Shown here in pieces: positions 43,593 to 55,883 of a stretch of DNA of 64,000 nt. Position 1 is the first letter of the stretch, and each line of letters starts with the position of its first letter. The notes under the pieces are model-generated. The model was not told where the DNA came from. It did not search any database and worked only from the letters and a program-made list of their open reading frames with translations. Source of the stretch: Mytilus edulis (lineage: Eukaryota > Mollusca > Bivalvia > Mytilida > Mytilidae); the NCBI RefSeq assembly GCF_963676685.1, contig NC_092350.1:8731486-8795485 (forward strand), written 5' to 3'. The translations under genes and the position numbers were made by a program.

Positions 43593-44430
43593 GTAAGTCA
43601 ATACATTTAATTTATGTAAATTGTACACATAATTGAAATTATTATATTTAGCATAATAATATGCTCTTTTAATACATGGATTTTGCTCAGTGTTGGAAAA
43701 TTTATGTGTATCTGTATATTTTCACATCTTTGTGCCGGGCTCTCTTTGGAAAGATTTCTCATTCAGATAAATGCGACAGTAGTATTCCGCTGTTCTATAG
43801 TCATGAACCCATCAAGTGAAACTAGATTTGGGTTACGAAATAAAATCAAGGGTTAGACATCAACTTTAAGAGGTAAACAAAGGAACACTAAATTGCAAAA
43901 CAAATAAACGCCAACATACATTAAAACGGATTATTTGATAACAACAACCATATTACTACCTTGGGACAGGACATTTAAGGATGAAATGATGGTTTCAACC
44001 TAGGTTTATATATAGCCAAACCTCCCGCTTATATGGCAATGTTTTAAATGACGCTTAAAATTACAACATACGTGACAGGTGCAAATAAATGTAAAAACAC
44101 ATAGGAGAGGAAAATACATAGATAAAAAATAAAATAGAACATTACAACAAGTGAAACATTGAGTAACAACGTACCACTTATATGAATCTAAGACGGTACA
44201 CCAGTGCATAATAAACGAAATAAAACAAAAATGGGCGTCTGACGAATTTATTAAAAGTATACACAAGCTTTTCTATTTTTATATCAGTTTAACCAACCAT
44301 GTCCTCTATCTGCAACTTTAATGACAAAAAGATTACTTCAATAATCTTTAAAAGACAAACCCAGTTTAAAAGTGTACTTTATCGGGACGTATGCAAATGA
44401 AAATAGAATGTTTAATTCATATATTTCCAG

Positions 44431-44665
44431 TGTTACGTTCACGCTGCAAATAACAAATGGTGGATATTTGTATTACATAGACAGAGATGCGTACCCGGAT
44501 AATCCCGAGACTGCTTCTCGCATCTTAGAGGATTTCTACGGAAGGACTGTTACCAGAGATTTTGTAGTTCAATGGGATCTTGTTCCACCTTATCACCAAT
44601 GTGTTGAAAATGACGGCTTGAAATGTGCAACCTCACCTATTTTCGCCCAGGAAGTAACAAACAAG
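44431..44665 (+). pseudogene. Paralogue exon, 235 bp, open
   Basis: Acceptor ATATTTCCAG, donor GTATAT. It encodes LQITNGGYLYYIDRDAYPDN, then GRTVTRDFVVQWDL and YHQCVE. Same length and phases as minus-strand exon 9 (1099-1333). Intact. Confidence 0.8.
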
Positions 44666-45339
44666 GTATATGTATTTGACAGAAACCGGTCAGACGGTAT
44701 TATATGTAAGAACAGGGGCTGTATTTAATGTAATATTCGTTATAGGTATACGAGATGATATATATCATAGTTTACTAACAAATAATGAAATATTAACCAC
44801 TTCTATGTAACGCATTTCTTTACCAATTTCATGGAAATTTCAATTAAACTGTCTTTCTAAGAAGACAATATTCCAGCACATACAATGTCTCTTATACCTT
44901 TACATGATAATCACATAAACAGTATAGCAAGAATTGATTAGTTGACATAGGACTGGTTGTTTCGATAATACATATACTCAGAAATTAAGCTTTCACTTGC
45001 TATTATAAATGTGTTTGCTGTGTAAAAGAGTGTTTTCAAATGCTTAAATGTATGTTTATAAGTGAAATTGCATTGGTGAATGATGTTCGCTCCTCTTTGT
45101 TTTGGTTTGTTATCATATATGCGGAATGCCCTGGTTCTATCAATGGTGTGGCATAAACAAAAATTGCCAACTAACCCCTACATTTCTTTTCAAAATTTTT
45201 ATTTCCCGCCATGGTCAATGACTTATATCTCGAAAACACGTTTCTTTATTTATATGCGATCAATGTATTACAGTTATTTAAAAAGCTTGCTATTTTGAAA
45301 CAGAGAAGCGAATATCCTTAATTTTTTTTCATATTTCAG

Positions 45340-45370
45340 GTTCGTTCAAACGCCTTTGAAACACGAACTG
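45340..45370 (+). pseudogene. Possible 31 bp micro-exon of the paralogue
   Basis: Acceptor CATATTTCAG and GT donor; encodes VRSNAFETRT with phase 0 to phase 1, matching the phase left by the 235 bp exon. It could be fortuitous, since no counterpart is visible in the minus-strand gene within this window. Confidence 0.45.
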
Positions 45371-47289
45371 GTATGATTCTTGTAAACCGTTGTATGATAC
45401 TATTTTGTAGGTATTTTATAAACCTCGATATGAATACTACGAATTAACCACTCAAAAAGTCTTTATTGTATATGCATTTGGTACTGTTATATCGCCTTTT
45501 CAAAAACATCAACAAAATCTATGCGAGAACAATTTACATTTTTCATGAACGACAATACTTTCTTATTTCTTTTTTCTATAGAATGTATTTTGGGTTCGAT
45601 AATATCGTTTCTATTACGTAACAAACAAGCTCCTGAATATTGATAAATAGTTTTTTAATGCATTTTCTTTAAATTAATAAAGTTTACTAGTTGTTTGATT
45701 CTTAGTTCTTAGTTCTTTGTCATTCGTCCAATGTTGACAAAGCTAAACACAATATAAAAAAATCGTTTATGCAACCTTAAATGATTTAATTTAATCAAAA
45801 GTCATCCTTTAAGTTTTATGCGTAGGCTATTACGAAAAACATCGTATTACATTATTGTATATTGTATATCTTCATACGTGTCAAAGAATGTATTGGGAAA
45901 ATTGAATGTTGCCGAATACGGTCCAATTCACAAATTGTCTGTCTTGTTTCGATTCTTGAATCAATGATTTTCATCAGCAACAATATAGGCACTATGTAAA
46001 TACACTTGCACATTTAAAAGGATGGAAGTAGATATGCGGTCAGTATTTAATTGAATAGATCTTTTTAATGATTTGCAAAAGAATTTAAATCATGGTTTCA
46101 AATATATAACAAAACACAATTTCGTGTGAAAGAAAAAAACTAGACCATAGAATTTGAAGATAAAATGTGAAAATAAAGCTCTTAAATTGAGATTTACAAA
46201 TATACAAAATGGACCTGGGCAAACAAATAGGTAAATTTTAAAGATAGTACATCTGCTGATCAAGAGTTATCTTTCTCTATACATCAAAGTTATAAAAATC
46301 TATCAAACAAATAATATCCATACAGTCAATCGATAAAACTCACAATGTTCTTTATTGAGATGAAAAGTTAAAGAAATGAATAACATTCTATTTCAAAATT
46401 TGTACAATTCATTAAAACTAGATCGATTGTTTTCTGATATTTAACCATCTGAAATAACGGAAGACACCCAAACTACAATAAACAAATCATTGTTTTCTCT
46501 GTGAGTCAGTTCATCGTCATATATATCACAAATTAAGTATTCGCATACTTCGAAAATGTGGTTGTCTAATTTTCAATTAACATGGTTTAATATCAGACAT
46601 TTTTGATGTCGACATACTTAAGTTTTATTCGAATCTCGTCTCAACATACTGCTAGTTGTTGTTACATTTTTTAAAGATTTTGGTCCAACTCAACTCCGGC
46701 TAAATGTTTAAGCTTTGAAAAGAAAGTTATTAATGGTTTGATAAAGGAATATGGTAAAATTAGCCACTGATCAGTGCGAGCTTCATTAAATCAGCATGTT
46801 TGGCGAATTCCTAAATCCAGTGTAGATGTGTAGCGGCTGCAGTTATTATCCGTTTACATATTTTCAATATGTACTTTCCATCTTCCAAAGACACAGTTTA
46901 ATATACATGGGAGTTTCATCAAGAACGTTAGTCTGGTTTGAACTTTTGAGGTTTGCAGTAGACAAAACAAAAAACATCTGGCACTGTGATAAAAGAAAGA
47001 AATGAAAAGTAAGTTTGAATATTTACACTTAGTTTTACAAATAGAAGGGTTCTTATGTTTCAAATGTATCCTGTCTTTTTGGTTCTTTCATACATAAGAT
47101 AAATGAAGCCATTCAATGTATAACAGTATCGAACAAATGTTTGCAAACGCGTTATAAAAAAGCCTCAGTGTGTTGATTAAACTGGAACGAACATCTCGTA
47201 CAGTGCATGACATCGATGTTTAGTTTGCTATTGTCAAATCAGATGTCATAATATAAACTCATCATAGTAACCATAATTGATTTTTTATT

Positions 47290-47832
47290 GGCGCCAGATG
47301 TCCGTTTCGTTTCAAAAAATTATCAATGACCTTCTGATGCAGTGGATAAATGTTTAAGTTCAATTTTTTTTTCAAATATGTAGTTGAAGTTTTATTTCGA
47401 ATGTTGTTGTGTATTTACAAAAAACATATATATTTATATAGAGCATCAATCACACTAAGAGAGGCCAATTAGAATCCTGGTCCAATTAAGTCTTCATGTG
47501 TATGTCGAGCATATTAACATGTATAAGTCAAAATGAAAATGATAACTTAATGCCAGAAAAAAAACACGACAAAAAAAACAGTCCACTATAAACTCATCAT
47601 AGATACCAGGATTAAATTTTGTATTTAAGCCAATTGCGCGTTTCGTGTACAAAAGACTCATAAGTGATGCTCGAATCCACGACTGCATTGTATATAAGTC
47701 TAAAGAATTAGTAATCTAAACTCCACAAAGAACGTGGTTATCTCCTCTGCTAAGCAGCCCAAGCATATTTGGCTTTATGTTATCCGATTCGAGCATCATT
47801 TATGAATTTATAGAAAATCGCATCTGGCGTAC
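47290..47832. ncRNA. Cluster of three degenerate hammerhead-like motifs
   Basis: Two are on the minus strand (about 47331-47290 and 47672-47627), roughly 335 bp apart and each beside 'aaactcatcatag' on the given strand. One is on the plus strand (47791-47832, 'gagcatcatttatgaattta' then 'catctggcgtac'). Each keeps part of the stem I sequence and a GAAA or GCGT element, but core positions are mutated. The spacing of the two minus-strand motifs is like tandem units of small hammerhead-bearing retroelements. None should be active. Confidence 0.35.
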
Positions 47833-49639
47833 AAATGTGGTATTTTTAATGAATTTGTTTTTGAATCATTCATATTATGTATGATATTAAATTATTAGAT
47901 GTTTTTACGGATAAGAACATTTATAATTGAATTTGCAATGCGATTAGTGCTGCTCGGTAACATAAAGGATACATCGCTGTAAAGTAATTTACCTCAACTG
48001 CTATTTGTTAACCACGTTCAATGCTGTTCATGTGATGAATTATGTATTAGGAATAACAATATAATGTACATACTAGAACGAACAATCATATCTGAAAAGA
48101 ATGTCAATATAAAAGTTCCTTATTTTTCTTGAACCTGTCTTGTTCTGTTCATTTTTAAGTATCACCTTCTCAAAACCAAAATGACTGAAAAGCACTGAAG
48201 TAACTTACATGTACCACTTACGGTTATAGAATGTATAAAACCATCTATAGGGTGCTCAGATTTATATGTTGTTTGTTCATTAAGGTCTAATATGTCGAAA
48301 TATGGCATAAAACATTAAAACAATAGTATTTTTTATATTTTTTTTATGTTATGCAAATGTATAAAGTAATAATTCTCAGAAAAGAGTAACAATTGGTTCC
48401 TATAAACATACTCGCCCATTAGACACAACATAAGTGTTTTGTCTATCAAATATCATTATAATGTTAGAAAAATATGTTTGTGTTAGTATTGGCCATTCCG
48501 TAATTTATATATTGTTTATGTTATTATAATTTAGTAATACTTGGTCAATAAATATTGGAGTCAAATGTTTGTTACCGGGAGGAACACCAGCCCGGTAGTT
48601 TTTGTAATGGGCTTCGTGTTGTTCAATTGCGATATGTCGTGTTTTGTATACTGTATTTTTTTCAATGGCGTTGTTTTTCATCATCAGCAGTAAATGAATT
48701 TGACTATTTCTTTTGTAATGTCTGCCTTTATTTTGAATCGTTTTATTTCAACTTGTATCATACTTATCAGTTATGTTTGTTCACATTAATATACCTCTTT
48801 ACTACAGGAAAAACAAAATCAGTTCAAAGTAAATGAGATAGGGAGATACAACAATATTGATTTAGTTTATCGGTACATTTTCCTATCTGTTTCACGACTA
48901 AGAAGTTCAAACATGATATCTTGAGGTGATGGACATATAAATGATGAGATAAAACGAACATAAAATATAAGTCACACATAGTTATTTTAACCACATAAAA
49001 CGCTACTCCCGCCAGCGATCTTTTACTGTGACGTCCGTCTATTCTCTTCCAGTGTTTTTGGTTTTCTAGCTCATAAACCGGTTGCTAAAATATAGTCTTA
49101 AAATGATATCAAATTGTTTACCTTTTTCGCCTAAATTCATTAGATTTGTGAATGAACTATTATACATTTGTTTTCCTTTTACAAGAGGAAATAGTAAAAA
49201 TAATGTTGTCTTCTTTGTCTTCATTTGCGGTATCTGGGAATCGAACTTCTTTTCATGCATTTAAAACATGAATTAATACACCATTTTTTGTCAATTTGAT
49301 AACAAAGATGTATCCATTTTTATGCATATATGTGCAAATATTTTTGTTTATGAAATTAAAATGAAGGTCACGTTCTTTTTCGTCTTAAAACAGTTCACTA
49401 TAAACATTTATCATTCAGCAATCAATTTTAATGCTTAAATTTGCATTTACAGTATCTTTCTGACTCTTTATGATTTGCTTTTAAGACTGTACACAAATAT
49501 ATTGTGACAATGTTCTTGTAATTTTGTTTTGATGATTTTCATCAAATTTATCTAACCCGAGTATACGTTTAATCAATTACATTAACTGATCTAGTTTATT
49601 ATTCAAAATAATGATGTGTGTATATGGTATCACTGAATA

Positions 49640-49935
49640 TGATGAAATTGAGAATGGAAATTGGGAATGTGTCAAAGAGACAACTACCCGACCAAAGAGC
49701 AGACATCAGCGGAAGACCACCAATGGGTTTCCAATGCAGAGAAACTCCCGCAACTGGATGAGTCCTTCAGCTGTCCCTAAACAAATATGTATGCTAGTTC
49801 AGTGATAATGGACGTCAAACTAAACTCCAAATTGTACACAAGAAACTAAAACTAGAAATCAAACAATTCTATCAAAGACCAGCTAGAGGCCCCTGACTTG
49901 GAACAGGCGCAAAAATGCGGTGGAGTTCTTGCTTA
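49640..49935 (+). repeat. Dispersed repeat family A, diverged copy
   Basis: 'gtgtcaaagagacaactacc', 'cgaccaaagagcagacatca', then 'gacttggaacaggcgcaaa'. This subtype is closest to the piece at 14030. The open frame here is only a translation of the repeat. Confidence 0.7.
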
Positions 49936-50734
49936 AAATTAATTTAAAAAACTTGCAGTTTGTCTTTACATTTAATCAATAGTTTAATTAGGTGACATAG
50001 CAATTAGTGTTGGTCTGAGCTCTTTGAAATTGTTTTTTTGTTATTATCTCAACGCAACGCTTGTTAACCTTTGCATCTAACTTAAAGAACAAAATGACCG
50101 AATACATATTTGAAAAAAACTCATGTTGATTGGACGCCTTATGTCGCATACATATTTGTTCAAAAAAACCTGTTTTGCAAATCAAAACCACGGCCATACT
50201 TTTACTTCGAAAGGTATGACGTTGTATATTTTCGTGAACTGACGATTTAAGTGACACATACAAATAGGAACAAACGATCACATTATATATTATATATTAA
50301 GGACTTCTCAATATTCATCTTGAAATTCATCCAAACAAATTAACAATGACCTTTTAAATCCCGCCTTATTAAAGGCAAATTGACAAACACGTATTCAAGT
50401 TTATTGATGTTAATATTGGTTTTAGATATAGAAAAACGCTTATGTTCTATTGAACTCTATTTGAAAAAAAAATCTTTCAAGTTGGCATATTCGAATTTGT
50501 AAACAAACTGCAGTTTTACGCAGTATATAAACTCCATTAAATGCACATCATATAGCAAAATTTTGTTCTCAATATGATCATGATGTACACTTTATGTACG
50601 CTATTTCTTTACAATGTTTTATATTTGATTAGATTTTTTATCAATGTCCCTTTTGTAAGGATGACAATGTTATTTACTAAAAACAAGTTAAAAATAATAT
50701 GCATCCAGATATTCCAAGCACTTACAAACTATAT

Positions 50735-50880
50735 ACAAGGAATATGACAGTTGTTTTCTATACGTTTGATGCGTTAGAGCTTTTGATTTTGCCATTTGAT
50801 AAAGAAATATCCGTTCTGAATTTTCCTTGGACGTCGGTATTTTTGCTTTTTTGATTTTGATTTTGTTTTTTGTAACATTG
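50735..50880 (+). repeat. Dispersed repeat family B, copy 2
   Basis: 'aaggaatatgacagttgttt', 'gagcttttgattttgccatt' and 'ctgaattttccttggacgtc' match 2800-3010. Confidence 0.7.
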
Positions 50881-51079
50881 AAATAAAATGTTGACATTGT
50901 CCTGATTGTTAACATTCTAACAGCTGTGAGGAAAAGATAAACAGTCTTTTCAACATTAATGTGAATGCGATAAAAAGCACTATGCAAAAGCACACAAACG
51001 TTTACATCAAAAACATTTTAAACAAATACAGGCTTAAAATTATACATGCCACTTCACATTTTTGAAAAAATGTACTCGC

Positions 51080-51300
51080 CCCTATTCAAACTCATAGTCG
51101 AAAATAAACTGACAAGTTTAACGTCATTACAAAAAGTACAAAACATTTCCGAAATGACCAAAAGACAAATAACAGTATACAAACACCACATAAAAAACCT
51201 AAAGACTGAGCTAACAAACTGCTGCAAAACCCGAGGATGAAGAGCCTGCTCTGTTTGTTGCACCCATCGCGTTGTTCATGTAAATACAACATGTAAAACA
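51080..51300 (-). repeat. PLE 3'-tail fragment
   Basis: 'aaactcatagtcgaaaataa' followed by 'aatgaccaaaagacaaataa' and 'tgttgcacccatcgcgttgt' matches the tails at 3620-3870 and 5440-5690. Only the tail is present. Confidence 0.6.
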
Positions 51301-51599
51301 TACAGGTCAATACACGATCTGCCATAGTATTGTCTAAATTCACAGAAGCATTTATCAATAGGTTATACTGAAAAGATCCAGTTATATTTCATAACAAAAC
51401 GAAACCAATTTTGATATGCGAAGTAGTTACCTACATGGCTGGAAATCAATTATTTAACAGCAGCGTTATGCTGGATACAACACATTATGGACTTTCCTTT
51501 TTGAGTTCAGTATTTCTGTGATATTATTATTTATACCTTCACTGTTCCTTCCACTATTTCCCTGGTTTAATTTCGTCACAAGCTGCCAAGATGGTATCT

Positions 51600-52010
51600 A
51601 CCTGTTTCAAACTTTAATCTTTTAACATATACAAAAACAAAATCTTTAAGATTTAAACAAACGAAGAAACTGATAATGAACGATTGAGATACATTCATAA
51701 AACGAATTTAAAGCTAACATGTTATTATTATTGGCATTTGTTTTTTGTATAGACAAATGGAAGTAGGTTCTTAAACATGTTAAAACTAAGTATTGAAGAC
51801 TGAATCACTTTGATAGACCAAAAATCGAAATACCACATGTCAAGACAGTCAGTAAGATAAATTTGTCACACGGTGTGCAAGTGACCTAAAACGATATATA
51901 TGGGGTAAGTAAACTCCATATTGGGATTCGAGCTTCGCTCTCACCTCATATGAAATTAACTGACCCCATATATATCGTATTAGGTCACTAACACACCATG
52001 TGACTAATGA
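51600..52010 (+). repeat. Repeat family D, copy 1 (contains hairpin copy 2)
   Basis: Shares with 62440-62955 the run 'gtatagacaaatggaagtag', 'aatcactttgatag' and the downstream hairpin. It may be one complete unit of the element that carries the hairpin. Confidence 0.75.
51881..51988. repeat. Hairpin repeat, copy 2
   Basis: GTGACCTAAAACGATATATA on the left pairs with TATATATCGTATTAGGTCAC on the right. The arms are about 45 bases with a loop around 'gagcttcgctctc'. This is the most complete of the three copies. Confidence 0.8.
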
Positions 52011-52396
52011 TAGATCCCACACTTTATATACCAAAAATAGGAATATGTAAGATGATATTGTTGCCATAATGGTTGTTTTCCAATAATCATAATATGAAAT
52101 GTAATGTTAAATCAAAATAAAATATAACAACGGAATCAGTTTACTAGTCCTGATTGTATGAAGAGTAAATAAAAGTATCATAGGATACATTGGTAAACGT
52201 GAACACAACATTTAATTATTGTACAATGTATATATCTGTTATTGGTCATCTAATCGTGACAGTCCATTAAGGTTGATATACAAGTTAACTTCCTTGTGTT
52301 TAAAGTTATTTAGTAACCAGATTTTATAAGTGCTACAATTAAATGATTGTATATACAATGGAGATCACTTCTAACCTATCATTTGAACTGTCAGAA

Positions 52397-52728
52397 TATC
52401 TGTCATAGAACTGTTCTAAACTGTCCTAGAACAGTTCTACCTAGAACAGTTCTACCCTAGAACTGTTCTAAGTAGAACTGTCAGAATCAGTTCTAGGTAG
52501 AACTGACTAAATCAGTTCTAGGTAGAACTGACTAAATCAGTTCTAGGTAGAACTGACTAAATCAGTTCTAGGTAGAACTGTCAGGATCAGTTCTAGGTAG
52601 AACTGTCAGGATCAGTTCTAGGGTAGAACTGTCTAAATCAGTTCTAGGTAGAACTGTCCAAATCACTTCTAACCGTAGAACTGTCAGCAGAACTGACTAA
52701 ATCAGTCAGGACTGTAGAACAGTTCTAA
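52397..52728. repeat. Palindromic 25 bp minisatellite
   Basis: About eight to ten units of the type 'atcagttctaggtagaactg' plus 'actaa' or 'tcagg'. Each contains the inverted pair CAGTTCTA/TAGAACTG with a 2-base spacer. The left flank (52400-52470) has the related 'agaacagttcta' in variant order. Both strands can fold into repeated short hairpins. Non-coding. Confidence 0.9.
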
Positions 52729-53756
52729 ATGACGTCACTGCAGTAAGGGCACTTTAGAATTTAGAAGAAATAAATCACTTTCAATTACTTTGCTATAGCA
52801 GATTTTCTATATTTTTTACTGATCAAACGTTACAGGTACACATATCGAAGTGAATAAAAGGTTATCCAACTCATCGGAGAAATATTTTTATAAGATTGCA
52901 TAGGAAACATCATTGTTTACGTTTCTTCGTTCCCCGTTTTTAACAGTCTCCTCATAAATATAACTCTGCATTTAATTCATGGAATTTTAATCGTAATTTA
53001 CATTGTTTGCCTTGGATTTACATTCATTTAAGATTCTGTTTTGACAAATGTTCAAACGAAAATTGTACAGTGTATGAATTATGGGATATTAATGAAAAAA
53101 GTGTTGTATTATAACGTAAAAAAACTATATACATTTGCACCATCTCGTCAATTTAGCCAGACTTATCCATAACGATTATAAATGATATCAGGGAGTCTGG
53201 AACTCAGAAAAATATACTCATCTGAACATGAATGAAACATTTGCCCCTGGACGTTCGGCTACAAACAAAATCATGCATTTTTCTTTGCCTTCTTCAAATT
53301 ATATTAATAGTATACTATTCCAAGAAGAGAACTTCCCATACATGTACTTTTCATTTTAAAATAAAGTATATGAGTCAGTCATGTGAGTGTTGGATGATGC
53401 TGTAAAATAGTTTTGTTTCGCATATTAAGTGTTGTTTTTATTTTTAAATGTCCCTGCCGGTCATTTGAAAGTTTTTTTTTTGTACAATTGTCTGTATAAG
53501 AAGGCAAGTAATTTTTGGGCAGTGGTATTTACCTTTCATTGTTTGTTATAAAGTATAGGTGATGTCATAGAAACCCAAATATTGGAATCCAAACCAAAGT
53601 ATTCACTGAAAGCAATGAACTTTCCAAAATTTGCGTCACACTTGAATTATTATTATATAGTTTAAAAATTTATCAGCCTATTAAATTTGTCTAAAAGTTT
53701 TGTTATGTCTTTACAATTCTTAAAAAGTAAAGTATTTAGAATCTTTAAATTTTCAG

Positions 53757-53964
53757 TTAAATTTTCAAAACAGTGACAGAAGCCTGGAGATATCTAAATC
53801 TGTTATTTACGAGAACCAAGATGTGATGTATTGTGTCTTTGATGGTTTGAAGCTGACTGAAGGAAACTATACAGTTCGTATAAGAGCTGTAAACAAAATG
53901 TATTTGAGAAGTGACACTGTTGACAACAAAGTTGGAGTCTCAGCTTTGCCATCTAGTCTTACAG
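53757..53964 (+). pseudogene. Paralogue exon, fibronectin-III-like
   Basis: 208 bp, acceptor TTTTCAG, donor GTAATC, phase 0 to phase 1. It encodes SLEISKSVIY, VFDGLKLTEGNYTVRIRAVN and ends SSLTG. The EGNYTVRIRAVN strand is the F-strand of a fibronectin-III fold. Intact frame. Confidence 0.7.
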
Positions 53965-54513
53965 GTAATCTTACAGCTAAGGAAAATAACGTATAGAGAA
54001 CTATAATGTTAAACACATTTTTTGTATCAATTTTTTTGTGAACGTTATTGATATTTTTTTACCATGCGAAACAGATTAGAATAATGGTAAAACTATCACG
54101 TATTTAACTACACATTGATTTTGAGAGATTCCCAAATTAGAAGCCAACTCTCGCATCAATGATTTGAACGAGTGTCAACCCGTGTATCACATCTGTGTTT
54201 TCAGGCTGTTGATCTTACGTGTTCACAAAAGACTTATTCATTTATCAACAAAATTGATAAAGTATGTAATCAATTGCATATTTAACTATTTTTCATCTTA
54301 ACAATTTCAATAGAAAAATAACTGTTCTCATCATACTTCAAGTTTTAGGGATAATGAATCCCTACTATAACTCATCATTTTCATTTTGCTAAGTAAAATA
54401 CTATGACATGTCTGAAAATTTAAGGAGTCGTATATTCGAAGTGATTTAACAAGAACTCATTCTTTTGGCACATTAAGAGACATTAACTTATAACAGTAAT
54501 GTGTATTTTGTAG

Positions 54514-54790
54514 GCACACCACGTCTAGAACACTTTATTACAAATAATACCGTCACAGTGTCTTGGACGAATCATTTTAAATCTCAACAACCAATATACT
54601 ACGAGGTGTCAGCAGGAACGAAGTTTGGTGGAGCAGACATTATACAATGGCAGGAAACTACGAATACATTATTGAATTTGACATTCCTCCGAAAATAAGA
54701 TTTACAAAAGGGTTGATGATTTATCTTACCGTTAGTGGAATATCTGCAAATGGAATGGGCGAAGTCATCAATGCTGTTGTTCAAATTTGA
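54514..54790 (+). pseudogene. Paralogue terminal exon, fibronectin-III-like, frameshifted
   Basis: Acceptor ATTTTGTAG. It encodes HFITNNTVTVSW, IYYEVSAGTKFGGADIIQW, and then, after a one-base shift in an A-rich run at about 54693-54697, YLTVSGISANGMGEVINAV and a TGA at 54788-54790. Without the shift the exon would read through, so the break is a single indel, either real or a sequence error. Confidence 0.7.
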
Positions 54791-54937
54791 AACTTTATGT
54801 AATGTGACAAGTTTTAGCATGTAACTTTAGACAAATGACATATTGATACTTTTTAAATTCATGGCTCTGTGAATTTTTAAATTTTGATTTCAGTTGATTG
54901 TATTATAAGACTTCAATTTTAAAACAAGAATTTGCTG

Positions 54938-54943
54938 AATAAA
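54938..54943 (+). promoter_or_regulatory. Poly(A) signal of the paralogue
   Basis: AATAAA 148 bases after the stop codon of the terminal exon, the only canonical signal between the stop and the BEL/Pao insertion. Confidence 0.6.
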
Positions 54944-55075
54944 AAATTTAAATAGCTCATAGCTTTCTTACTAGTAAAATATTATGTTTTCTCCACATTG
55001 CAAAGAAATATACGCGTTATTCCATGTTATGCAAACAATGATTTATAATAGTTATTGTGATCTGTTCTTTTCACT

Positions 55076-55080
55076 CATAC
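55076..55080. repeat. BEL/Pao target-site duplication, left
   Basis: CATAC immediately before TGTCG; repeated at 62246-62250 directly after the right LTR. Confidence 0.9.
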
Positions 55081-55856
55081 TGTCGTGTTTCCGGAAATGA
55101 AACGGAGTTCACGTCTTTGTTTTTTATCTTCTTGTTATATACACTTATTTTTATATCCGGCACGTTTGGAAAATGTGTTCACGCAAAATTTTGTACAATT
55201 TCTCATGAAATTTGTAACTTCACGACACCAAAGCGTAAGTTAAAATGTAGCATATTTTTCTTTACATATGTATAAACCTTCTCTGACAAGTATATTATTT
55301 TAAGTCGTCTTAAACAGTTGACAAACATTCTTTTTGGTCATTTTACATGAACTGTTTATCATACCTTTTGTTTACTTAATTCTTATATCCAGTGTGCTGT
55401 TTTGTATTTCCTTTGCTTTGATTAAGATGTTTTCTCTTGAGAAGTATTTAATTTGCGTTTTTTATTGTAAACTACTCACTTCGAATCGTGAAAAAAGACG
55501 ACTATTTTCTACTGTAAACCACAAGCATGTGTGCTACTGTTTTTTTACTGTAACTGAATTATTTTATTAAATCTATTATGAACTGTGAATTTGCTTAGAC
55601 TATTATGACAATCATTGTATAACACAAGTTGAATATTGAACATTTCATTTGACAAAAAGAAAAAAGATGATTTAAAACCAAATATTGTGTTTTTAGCATT
55701 GATACTTTATTGTGTACTGTTATGCTAAATTTTTGTAATGCTATTTGTTAGTAAGAATTGCTTATTTTGTATTTTTCAGTTTTTCACCCTCTCCGGAGGT
55801 TTGTTTATCAAGTAAAGAATTTGAAGTCTTATTAGTCTTTCTTGTGAGCCATAACA
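55081..55856 (+). repeat. BEL/Pao 5' LTR
   Basis: 776 bp, TGTCGTGTTTCCGG to CCATAACA. Compared with the 3' LTR: an A/G change near 55498, one extra T in the run near 55543, and an A/C change near 55571. I could not identify a convincing tRNA primer-binding site directly after it. Confidence 0.95.
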
Positions 55857-55883
55857 GTGAAAAAGCTTCGACCAGTTGTGACA

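Larger units (their letters stand above)
45371..53756. other. Large intron or gap of the paralogue; repeats only
   Basis: No further exon could be supported in this 8.4 kb, although the reading phase requires at least one. It contains hammerhead relics (47290-47832), repeat families A, B and D, a PLE tail, a hairpin repeat and a palindromic minisatellite, all listed separately. Confidence 0.45.
42475..54790 (+). pseudogene. Inverted paralogue of the EMI/EGF gene, degraded
   Basis: Exons at 42475-42760, 43451-43592, 44431-44665, 45340-45370, 53757-53964 and 54514-54790 have AG/GT borders. The second and third match the 142 and 235 bp exons of the minus-strand gene in length, phase and motifs. 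The last two encode fibronectin-III-like sequence and a stop, followed by a poly(A) signal. Two in-frame stops and a frameshift in the first exon and a one-base frameshift in the last argue against function. The phase change between 45370 and 53757 shows at least one exon is missing or unrecognised. No EMI or EGF exons were found upstream. Protein similarity to the minus-strand gene is about half identity, so the duplication is old. Some breaks could be sequence errors. Confidence 0.65.

Noticed and set aside
52726-52740. TGACGTCA as a CRE promoter element
   Set aside because: A single 8-mer without a nearby transcription start; chance occurrence is likely.
55857-55883. BEL/Pao gag start at the LTR edge
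   Set aside because: The codon there is GTG; the first in-frame ATG is 55884.
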